This document shows positions 1-5,002 of a stretch of 6,877 nucleotides of DNA, one piece after another. The position numbers and the translations under genes are program-made. Source of the stretch: Omnitrophica WOR_2 bacterium RIFCSPLOWO2_12_FULL_51_24 (GTDB lineage: Bacteria > Omnitrophota > Gorgyraeia > Pluralincolimonadales > Pluralincolimonadaceae); assembly GCA_001805885.1 (NCBI GenBank), contig MHHC01000039.1, forward strand, positions 1 to 6,877, in the 5' to 3' direction. A model generated the notes under the pieces. That model was not told the origin of the DNA, ran no database searches, and saw nothing but the letters and a program-made list of their open reading frames with translations. The number at the start of each line of letters is the position of its first letter. The stretch's first letter is position 1.

Positions 1-1212
1 CCTACAGGCGTAATAACCTTGAGGCGCGACCGGATCTCTGTCATGTCTACCCCCTCGGAAGAGGAGATAGCCGGACTCGCGAGAGAACGCATTCGCGTGG
101 AACAGCGGGTAGCGGAGACGAAGAAACAACAGGAAGCCGAAAAACAGAAGGCGGTTGAGAGGGAAAAGGCAAATCAAATAGTGGTCGAGAAAGAAGCCGG
201 AGAGCCGGAAGTCGTCATATTAAGGAAGATAGCGGAGCAGGGCATTGTCGTCAAGGATAACAGGATATATGCGGACGGCTCATTGTTTTTCATAAAAGGG
301 ATAGCTTACGGCATAAGCGCGCCCGGGTTGCCGCCCGGAGCCGAAGCTTGCTTCTCTAAGATACCGCTCTCGGTCTTCGAGAACGATTTCAAGATGATGA
401 AGGAGGCGGGGATAAACACAATAAGGACGTACGAGCCTCTTCCAGATGCGCTCCTCGACCTGGCCGATAAGTACGGCCTTAAGGTAATAGAGCAGATAGT
501 TTACCCTTCGGCTTATACCGATTATTCGTCTGACGTTGAGCTGAAAGCGCTTAAGAAGACGGCCGTCGACATCGTGAAGAAACACAAGAACAGGCGTTGT
601 ATCCTGATGTGGCTCATCTGGAATGACGCGCCGTTCAATTACGAGGAACTCGGCAATCCGGTGCCGCGCTACGGCTTTGACAAGGTTAACGATTTCCTGA
701 AAGAGATATATCTCGAGGTAAAGGCCGCTGATAATGGCCATCCGATAACGGCGGCGAATATGATCAAGGTGAAAAATTTCGATCTCGGGTTCGATTTTCT
801 CGATGTTATCGGCTGCAATGCCTATATCGGCGGACACGGTCCCAGTTGGCGCGGCAAAGAGGATGCGCTCAATACCGTCAAGGAGATGAAGGAGATAGCC
901 AATAAGTACAATAAGCCTGTTTTTATAACCGAGACAGGCTACAGTACGTTCATCAAGAAGGAAGCTCAGGATAAAGCCCTGGAAGTCCAGATAGGGAGCG
1001 TCGGCGAAGACCTGTCTGGAATAGTCATATTTGAATGGATGGATGAATGGTGGAAGGCAGGAAATACGTCGGTCCAGGACCAGAGCATCGAAGAATATTG
1101 GGGGATCCTGACGTGGGATAGAAAGCCCAAACCCGGATTTGAGGCCGTTTCCAGATTGTTCAATTACATACAGACCGATTCCCTGGGATATTCTCAGCCG
1201 GCACCCCATTAG
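1..1212 (+). CDS. Glycoside hydrolase-like protein (clan GH-A TIM barrel), 5' partial
   Basis: The reading frame is open to the left edge. Neither the TTG at 19 nor the ATG at 43 has a convincing ribosome binding site, so the true start probably lies outside the window. Numbering from the TTG at 19 gives 397 residues. Residues 11-60 are highly charged (Glu, Lys, Arg, Gln) and look like a helical or coiled-coil linker. From about residue 75 there is a (beta/alpha)8 glycosidase-like domain: the FIKGIAYG strand (91-98), GINTIRTYEP (131-140), LMWLIWND (196-203), FITETGYST (302-310) and FEWMDEWW (338-345). This order resembles GH2/GH17/GH72-type clan A enzymes. Glu305 sits where the nucleophile is expected. 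The acid/base position, usually Asn-Glu, reads Asn202-Asp203. The substrate cannot be told from sequence; an envelope or extracellular beta-glycan is plausible, but no signal peptide is visible in this fragment. The gene precedes the pyr promoter and is probably a separate transcription unit. Confident as a GH-A fold protein, unsure of activity. Confidence 0.75.
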   Translation, partial: PTGVITLRRDRISVMSTPSEEEIAGLARERIRVEQRVAETKKQQEAEKQKAVEREKANQIVVEKEAGEPEVVILRKIAEQGIVVKDNRIYADGSLFFIKGIAYGISAPGLPPGAEACFSKIPLSVFENDFKMMKEAGINTIRTYEPLPDALLDLADKYGLKVIEQIVYPSAYTDYSSDVELKALKKTAVDIVKKHKNRRCILMWLIWNDAPFNYEELGNPVPRYGFDKVNDFLKEIYLEVKAADNGHPITAANMIKVKNFDLGFDFLDVIGCNAYIGGHGPSWRGKEDALNTVKEMKEIANKYNKPVFITETGYSTFIKKEAQDKALEVQIGSVGEDLSGIVIFEWMDEWWKAGNTSVQDQSIEEYWGILTWDRKPKPGFEAVSRLFNYIQTDSLGYSQPAPH

Positions 1213-1239
1213 ATGCAAAATCTGGGTTAGAATTAGCCC

Positions 1240-1268
1240 TTGACAACAAGGTAGTCACGTGCTATGAT
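1240..1268 (+). promoter_or_regulatory. Sigma70-type promoter of the pyr operon
   Basis: A perfect -35 hexamer TTGACA (1240-1245) is followed after exactly 17 bases by TATGAT (1263-1268), one mismatch from the consensus -10. Transcription should start near 1274-1277, only a few bases before the PyrR-type hairpin at 1282. It is the only near-consensus promoter noticed in the window and lies in the gap between the glycosidase-like gene and pyrR. Confidence 0.85.
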
Positions 1269-1281
1269 TTACGGTTAGCGA

Positions 1282-1314
1282 CCTTTTAATCTGGCCCAGC
1301 GAGGCCGGAAAAGG
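1282..1314 (+). promoter_or_regulatory. PyrR RNA binding loop (anti-antiterminator)
   Basis: The transcript can fold into two stacked stems. The outer stem is CCUUUU (1282-1287) with AAAAGG (1309-1314), six Watson-Crick pairs. After an unpaired AAU (1288-1290) on the 5' side, the inner stem is 1291-1296 with 1303-1308, including GGCC with GGCC. It closes a hexaloop CAGCGA (1297-1302). This is the shape of the pyr mRNA binding loop described for Bacillus PyrR: a purine-rich hexaloop in a CCNGNGAGG core, and a bulge on the 5' side. Compared with the core consensus as I remember it, the differences fall in paired positions and keep the pairing. The location, just after the transcription start and directly ahead of pyrR, supports the call. 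Binding of PyrR with UMP should stabilise this hairpin. Confidence 0.85.
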
Positions 1315-1366
1315 AGAAAAGATGTGGTGCGATTATAAGAAGAATATCATAGTGCCTGTTTTCGGC
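1304..1366 (+). promoter_or_regulatory. Antiterminator pairing in the pyr leader
   Basis: The 3' side of the PyrR loop can pair with the 5' arm of the terminator. Bases 1304-1311 (GCCGGAAA) pair with 1359-1366 (UUUUCGGC) as eight consecutive pairs with one G-U. After one mismatch, 1313-1314 pair with 1356-1357. This fold excludes both the PyrR loop and the terminator, as expected for an antiterminator. It is inferred from complementarity only; relative stabilities were not computed. Confidence 0.7.
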
Positions 1367-1417
1367 AAAGAGCCGGGAGCGGGCATTTTTATTGCCAATT
1401 CACGGATAGGAGAGTAG
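1322..1417 (+). CDS. Possible 31-codon leader peptide ORF upstream of pyrR
   Basis: ATG at 1322 follows AAGGAG (1311-1316) at a five-base spacing, which is close to ideal. The 31-codon frame begins MWCDYKKNIIVPVFG and ends with TAG at 1415-1417, immediately before the pyrR ATG at 1418 and in the same frame. The ORF runs through the whole terminator hairpin, so a ribosome on it would open the terminator and finish at the pyrR start. Its ribosome binding site overlaps the 3' strand of the PyrR loop and would be hidden when PyrR is bound. No peptide similarity is recognised. The good start signal supports translation, but the sequence is also constrained by RNA folding, so the ORF may be incidental. 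Confidence 0.4.
   Translation: MWCDYKKNIIVPVFGKEPGAGIFIANSRIGE
1351..1390 (+). terminator. Intrinsic terminator / attenuator ahead of pyrR
   Basis: A stem of fourteen consecutive pairs (four of them G-U) joins 1353-1366 with 1372-1385 around a five-base loop AAAGA (1367-1371). It is followed at once by UUUUU (1386-1390). The GC-rich ends and the U tract fit Rho-independent termination. It lies after the promoter and before pyrR, so it is best read as a regulated attenuator and not as the end of the upstream gene. Its 5' arm is shared with the antiterminator. Confidence 0.82.
1408..1412 (+). promoter_or_regulatory. Ribosome binding site of pyrR
   Basis: AGGAG sits five bases before the ATG at 1418 and fixes that start. 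It lies within the last codons of the leader ORF and downstream of the terminator U tract, so translation can begin only if transcription reads past the attenuator. Confidence 0.7.
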
Positions 1418-1966
1418 ATGCGCTTCCGCGAAAAGGCGAAGGTAATGGATGCCGGGCAAATAGACAAGGCGCTGGTAAGGATTGCCCATGAGATAGCCGA
1501 GAATAACAAGGATATCGGCGGCCTCGCCATAGTCGGCATAAGGACGAGAGGCGCTTTACTTGCGCAGCGTCTCGCCGAAAAGATGAGGACGATCGTAAAA
1601 AAAGACCTGCCCGTTGGCGCACTCGACATAACACTTTATAGAGACGACCTTACGGCCGTCGCCGAACAGCCGGTCGTGCATAAGACAGAGATAGATTTTG
1701 ATATACACGACAAGGTGATAATCCTCGTCGACGACGTCCTCTACACCGGCAGGACAGTAAGGTGCGCGCTCGATGCCCTGATAGATTTCGGCAGGCCGAA
1801 GTACATACAGCTGGCCGTCCTTGTAGACAGGGGACACAGGGAACTTCCGATAAGGGCGGATTACGCGGGAAAGAATATCCCCACCTCGCAGAAAGAGACG
1901 GTCCAGGTCAAGATCAAGGAGACCGACGGAACAGATGAAGTGGTGATAGCGGAAAAGGAGGAGTAA
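1418..1966 (+). CDS. pyrR: Bifunctional PyrR: pyr operon regulator / uracil phosphoribosyltransferase
   Basis: The 182-residue length matches PyrR (about 180). This is a type I phosphoribosyltransferase fold. The flexible-loop side carries GIRTRG (40-45) and DITLYRDDL (70-78). The PRPP-binding loop is VIILVDDVLYTGRTV (100-114) with the acidic pair Asp105-Asp106. The C-terminal hallmark LVDRGHRELPIRADY (135-149) followed by GKNIPTS (151-157) separates PyrR from plain uracil or hypoxanthine transferases. In the family, PyrR binds pyr leader RNA when UMP is high and promotes termination; many members also make UMP from uracil and PRPP. It is cytosolic. A matching RNA target lies directly upstream, so the gene probably regulates itself and the genes that follow. 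Its stop codon is one base from the pyrB start. No key residue appears to be missing. Confidence 0.96.
   Translation: MRFREKAKVMDAGQIDKALVRIAHEIAENNKDIGGLAIVGIRTRGALLAQRLAEKMRTIVKKDLPVGALDITLYRDDLTAVAEQPVVHKTEIDFDIHDKVIILVDDVLYTGRTVRCALDALIDFGRPKYIQLAVLVDRGHRELPIRADYAGKNIPTSQKETVQVKIKETDGTDEVVIAEKEE
1955..1962 (+). promoter_or_regulatory. Strong ribosome binding site for the TTG start of pyrB
   Basis: AAGGAGGA lies inside the end of pyrR, five bases ahead of TTG 1968-1970. It decides the rare start: the next candidate ATG codons in frame would remove conserved N-terminal residues of the carbamoyl phosphate domain. Confidence 0.75.
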
Positions 1967-1967
1967 A

Positions 1968-2906
1968 TTGGCCGTATCGTGGAAGAGAAAAGACCTTTTG
2001 GATCTTGAAAGTCTCTCAACAGAAGAGATAGAGCTGATCCTCCAGACGGCTGATTCCTTCAAGGAGATATCGCAAAGGCCTATAAAGAAAGTCCCGACGC
2101 TCCGGGGCCAGACGGTAGTCCTCTTCTTCTTCGAGCCGTCGACCAGAACACGCACCTCATTCGAGCTTGCGGCAAAACGCATGAGCGCCGATATAGTGAA
2201 TATCCAGACAAACGCCTCGAGCCTGACAAAGGGCGAGACGCTTAAAGACACCGCAAAGAACATAGAAGCGATGAAGGTGGATATAATCATAATACGCCAT
2301 TCGTCTTCCGGGGCGCCCTATCTTTTGGCTGAATCGATCTCGCCGTCGATAATAAATGCCGGGGACGGCTCGCACGAACACCCCACGCAGGGTCTCCTCG
2401 ATATCTTCACGATAAAAGAGCATAAAAAGAAGATATCCGGACTCAATGTCTCGATAATAGGGGATATAGCACACTCGAGGGTGGCGCGGTCAAATATCTG
2501 GGGCCTGACTAAATTGGGCGCGAAGGTCACAGTCTGCGGTCCGGCGACTCTTATGCCTCCGGAGATAGAAAGGCTCGGCGTCAAAGTGACATACGATGTT
2601 AAAGAGGCGATAGAGGGCGCCGATGTCATAAATATGCTTCGGATACAGATCGAACGCCAAGGGCAGAGCCTATTCCCGCCTATAAGGGATTATTCGATGA
2701 AGTTCGGATTGGATGCCGAGAAGATGAGATACGCCAAGAAAGACGTCCTTATAATGCACCCAGGACCGATCAACCGCGGCATCGAGTTGACACCCGAGGT
2801 GGCTGACGGCCCCTATTCCGTGATCCTCGAGCAGGTGACTAACGGCATCGCCGTAAGGATGGCGGTCCTGTATCTGGTATCCGGCGTAAAAAAGAGGATC
2901 GAGTGA
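1968..2906 (+). CDS. pyrB: Aspartate carbamoyltransferase catalytic subunit
   Basis: This enzyme condenses carbamoyl phosphate with aspartate to N-carbamoyl-L-aspartate, the second step of UMP synthesis. At 312 residues it is full length for the catalytic chain. The carbamoyl phosphate site is FFEPSTRTRTSFE (54-66), followed by the mobile-loop motif SSLTKGET (84-91). RHSSSGAP (110-117) and GDGSHEHPTQ (132-141) continue the first domain. The aspartate domain has GDIAHSRVARS (165-175), MLRIQIER (223-230) and HPGPINRG (264-271). Residues that define transcarbamoylase chemistry are present, and the HPTQ and LRIQ pattern favours aspartate over ornithine as substrate. No pyrI regulatory subunit gene follows; pyrC begins one base after the stop. 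That layout suits enzymes controlled at transcription through PyrR, possibly with the catalytic chain associating with class I dihydroorotase. Confidence 0.97.
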   Translation: MAVSWKRKDLLDLESLSTEEIELILQTADSFKEISQRPIKKVPTLRGQTVVLFFFEPSTRTRTSFELAAKRMSADIVNIQTNASSLTKGETLKDTAKNIEAMKVDIIIIRHSSSGAPYLLAESISPSIINAGDGSHEHPTQGLLDIFTIKEHKKKISGLNVSIIGDIAHSRVARSNIWGLTKLGAKVTVCGPATLMPPEIERLGVKVTYDVKEAIEGADVINMLRIQIERQGQSLFPPIRDYSMKFGLDAEKMRYAKKDVLIMHPGPINRGIELTPEVADGPYSVILEQVTNGIAVRMAVLYLVSGVKKRIE

Positions 2907-2907
2907 T

Positions 2908-4209
2908 ATGGATATCCTCCTGAAGGGCGGACATGTTGTCGATCCGGCGAACAATATCGATTCGGAAATGGACGTCCTGATAAAGGACGATAAGATCGAG
3001 CAGGTGGCCAAGAATATAAAGGCAAGCGGCATACCGCAAGAGGCGAAAACAATAGATTGCAAGGGTAAAATGGTTTTCCCCGGACTTATAGATATGCATA
3101 CGCACTTAAGGCAGCCCGGGAGGGAAGACGAAGAGACGTTCCTTACCGGCTCAAGGGCGGCGCTCAAGGGCGGCTTTACCTCGGTGCTGTGTATGGCGAA
3201 CACAAATCCGGTCATAGATAATAAAGGCATGGTCGAATATGTCTATTCCGAGTCCGCGAAGGCCGGGCTTATAAATATCTATCCGGTTGCCGCGGTCACG
3301 AAGGGCCTCGAGGGGAAAGAACTTACCGAGATAGGTCAGATCGCCGAAGCCGGGGCTAAGGCCCTGTCGGATGACGGCAAGCCGGTGATGAACGCCGAGA
3401 TATTGAGGCGGGCGCTCGAGTATTCGAAGATGTTCGGGCTTCCGGTGATATCGCATTGCGAGGATATGAACCTGTCTATGAACGGCGTCATGAATGAGGG
3501 GTTCGTTTCGACGAAGCTCGGGCTCAAGGGGATCCCGCGCACTTCTGAGATCGTAATGGTGATGAGGGATATAGAGTTAATGCGGCTCAGCGGGGCAAGA
3601 TTGCATATCGCGCATGTATCTGCTAAAGAGAGCGTGGAAGCGGTCAGGGAGGCGAAGAAGAGAGGCATTAAAGTGACCTGCGAGACCTGCCCGCATTATT
3701 TTATGCTGACGGAAGACGCGGTCATCGGTTTTAATACAAATGCGAAAGTGAATCCGCCGCTGAGGACGAAGGAGGACGTTGAGGCGATAAAGAAGGGATT
3801 GGCCGACGGCGTTATAGATGTCATAGCTACCGACCATGCGCCCCATTCCCTCGAGGAGAAAGATGTCGAATTCGATTTTGCCGCGGCAGGGATGATAGGA
3901 CTGGAATTCGCGTTGTCGCTGGCGAATCCGGAATTGATAAAAAGCAAAGTCCTTGGCTGGAGCGATCTGATAAGGAGGATGGCGGTCAATCCGGCAAAGA
4001 TAATAGACCTGCAGGGGAAGGGTTCTCTTGCGGCAGGCAGCGACGCTGATGTTGCGGTATTTGACGCTGGCGCAGAATGGGTCGTAGAAGGGAAAAGGAT
4101 AGAGTCTAGGTCTAAGAACACGCCCCTGATCGGCAGGAAGATGTGCGGAGCGGTTGTTCTTACTATAGTAGGCGGAAAGATAAAGTATGAGAACGGGAAG
4201 TTCAATTAA
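2908..4209 (+). CDS. pyrC: Dihydroorotase, class I
   Basis: This amidohydrolase interconverts carbamoyl aspartate and dihydroorotate, step three of UMP synthesis. The 433 residues fit the longer class I enzymes (Aquifex, Bacillus), not the roughly 350-residue E. coli type. Metal ligands expected for the family are visible: His64 and His66 in DMHTHLRQPG (62-71), the acidic pair in SDDG (154-157), His183 in ISHCED, His236 in HIAHVSA, and Asp309 in ATDHAPH (307-313). NPPLRT (282-287) and CPHYFMLTE (261-269) are further family motifs. The C-terminal part, GSLAAGSDADVAVFD (372-386), is the small beta domain of amidohydrolases. The start ATG lies one base after the pyrB stop, with an AGAGGA-like site inside pyrB. 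Class I dihydroorotases can form a complex with aspartate carbamoyltransferase; the adjacency fits this but does not prove it. Catalytic residues look intact, so this is not the inactive pseudo-dihydroorotase found in some bacteria. Confidence 0.97.
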   Translation: MDILLKGGHVVDPANNIDSEMDVLIKDDKIEQVAKNIKASGIPQEAKTIDCKGKMVFPGLIDMHTHLRQPGREDEETFLTGSRAALKGGFTSVLCMANTNPVIDNKGMVEYVYSESAKAGLINIYPVAAVTKGLEGKELTEIGQIAEAGAKALSDDGKPVMNAEILRRALEYSKMFGLPVISHCEDMNLSMNGVMNEGFVSTKLGLKGIPRTSEIVMVMRDIELMRLSGARLHIAHVSAKESVEAVREAKKRGIKVTCETCPHYFMLTEDAVIGFNTNAKVNPPLRTKEDVEAIKKGLADGVIDVIATDHAPHSLEEKDVEFDFAAAGMIGLEFALSLANPELIKSKVLGWSDLIRRMAVNPAKIIDLQGKGSLAAGSDADVAVFDAGAEWVVEGKRIESRSKNTPLIGRKMCGAVVLTIVGGKIKYENGKFN

Positions 4210-4210
4210 A

Positions 4211-4220
4211 AAGGAGGGAG
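4211..4220 (+). promoter_or_regulatory. Ribosome binding site that sets the lipoprotein start
   Basis: AAGGAGGGAG begins two bases after the pyrC stop and lies just upstream of ATG 4223. It argues for 4223 over the in-frame ATG at 4187, which would lie inside pyrC and put charged residues before the signal peptide. Confidence 0.75.
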
Positions 4221-4222
4221 TT

Positions 4223-4537
4223 ATGGGCCGCGGTATGTTAAAGATATTCGCTTCCGTGATAGTCCTGACATTCGTTTTAGGCTGTGCCGGGTCAGCGCAA
4301 TATTTGAGCGGGAAAGAGCATCTGGAAGCAAAAGATTGGCTCCATGCCGGAGACCTTTCCTACCAGGTCAAGGATTGGGATAACGCCCAGTATTATTACG
4401 ACCTGCTGGTAAAGAAATATCCGGATAGCTATTATGGCAAGAAAGCGAAAGAGAACCTCGTCTACGTCAACCACCAGCGCTCTCTGATAGGCAAAGCCGT
4501 AAGGAAAGGGACGGAGGCCTTAGAACCCGTCTTTTAA
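4223..4537 (+). CDS. Small lipoprotein with a TPR/BamD-like segment
   Basis: From ATG 4223 the protein has 104 residues. It begins with a short basic stretch and a hydrophobic core (about 8-20) ending in a lipobox, VLGC, with Cys21 as the lipidated residue. Signal peptidase II processing and membrane anchoring are therefore expected. Residue 22 is Ala, not Asp, so sorting to the outer membrane is possible if the cell is diderm. Residues 38-79, with GDLSYQVKDWDNAQYYYDLL and then KYPDSYYGKKA, resemble one to two helices of the tetratricopeptide repeats in BamD/YfiO-type lipoproteins. BamD itself is more than twice as long, so this is either a single-repeat relative or an adaptor. It sits between pyrC and the Mut7-C gene, 13 bases after pyrC, and is likely co-transcribed. 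The specific function is unknown. Confidence 0.72.
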   Translation: MGRGMLKIFASVIVLTFVLGCAGSAQYLSGKEHLEAKDWLHAGDLSYQVKDWDNAQYYYDLLVKKYPDSYYGKKAKENLVYVNHQRSLIGKAVRKGTEALEPVF

Positions 4538-4540
4538 TGC

Positions 4541-5002
4541 ATGAAGTTTTTAGCGACGGCAGAGCTGGGACGGCTGTGCAAATGGCTCAGGATCTTAGGC
4601 TACGATTGCGAGTATTGCGCCGCACCCGTAGAAGAGAGCCTGACTTCCCTCAAGATCAGAAGCCTCCAGGAAGACCGGGTGGTCCTTACAAGAAACGTGC
4701 GCTTCGGCAAGAGGTCCGGATACAAGGTGGTGCGGGTCGAAAGCGACTTTGTAGAAGACCAATTAAGGGGCGTCCTGGAAGACCTCAAGCTTAAGATCGA
4801 TGAAGATGCCATGTTCACGCGCTGCACCCTTTGCAATCTGGTACTCGAGCATATAGACAAGGAAGACGCCGAAGGCAAGGTCCCGCAGTTTGTCTATGAG
4901 ACGAGCGCGGATTTCGTAAAATGCGCAAAATGCGGCAGGATATACTGGCATGGGAGCCATTGGGGGAACGTAAAGGAATACATAGATGGAATTCGCAGCT
5001 GA
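4541..5002 (+). CDS. Mut7-C (PIN-like) domain protein with C-terminal zinc ribbon
   Basis: The 153 residues match stand-alone Mut7-C proteins, named after the C terminus of the nematode exonuclease Mut-7 and predicted to be RNases with a PIN-like fold. The N-terminal part, KFLATAELGRLCKWLRILGY (2-21), is the family signature, followed by RVVLTRNVRFG (46-56). The end has a zinc ribbon: Cys95-x2-Cys98 (RCTLCN) and Cys128-x2-Cys131 (CAKCGRIYWHGSH, 128-140), the latter highly typical of the family. Two positions that I recall as acidic in most members are changed here: Thr6 where FLxD is usual, and Asn52 where LTRD is usual. Nuclease activity may therefore be lost or altered; Glu8 could compensate. 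The start ATG lies three bases after the lipoprotein stop with only a weak ribosome site, which suggests translational coupling. Its end overlaps the next gene by 17 bases. Cytosolic. Confidence 0.85.
   Translation: MKFLATAELGRLCKWLRILGYDCEYCAAPVEESLTSLKIRSLQEDRVVLTRNVRFGKRSGYKVVRVESDFVEDQLRGVLEDLKLKIDEDAMFTRCTLCNLVLEHIDKEDAEGKVPQFVYETSADFVKCAKCGRIYWHGSHWGNVKEYIDGIRS

Noticed and set aside
280..1218. A 312-codon open frame on the minus strand opposite the glycosidase-like gene
   Set aside because: The + strand frame has clear family motifs across the same interval. The antisense product has no recognisable domain and no sensible start signal.
1224..1239. Hairpin GGGTTA/TAGCCC as terminator of the upstream gene
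   Set aside because: The stem is only six pairs with one G-U and no U tract follows; it also runs into the -35 box. Termination of the upstream gene remains unassigned.
1322..1966. Leader ORF and pyrR as one protein interrupted by a TAG
   Set aside because: PyrR is already full length from 1418 with its own ribosome site, and the upstream codons are explained by RNA structure or a leader peptide.
1556..2290. A 244-codon minus-strand frame opposite pyrR and pyrB
   Set aside because: It straddles two well-supported genes and has no family motif; it is a by-product of their codon pattern.
4187..4222. Upstream ATG at 4187 as the lipoprotein start
   Set aside because: It lies inside pyrC and adds twelve residues before a normal signal peptide. 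The strong ribosome site at 4211-4220 points to 4223.
4537..4794. An 85-codon + strand frame starting one base before the lipoprotein stop ends
   Set aside because: It is Arg/Gly/Pro-rich frame-shadow sequence overlapping the Mut7-C gene, whose motifs are clear in the other frame.
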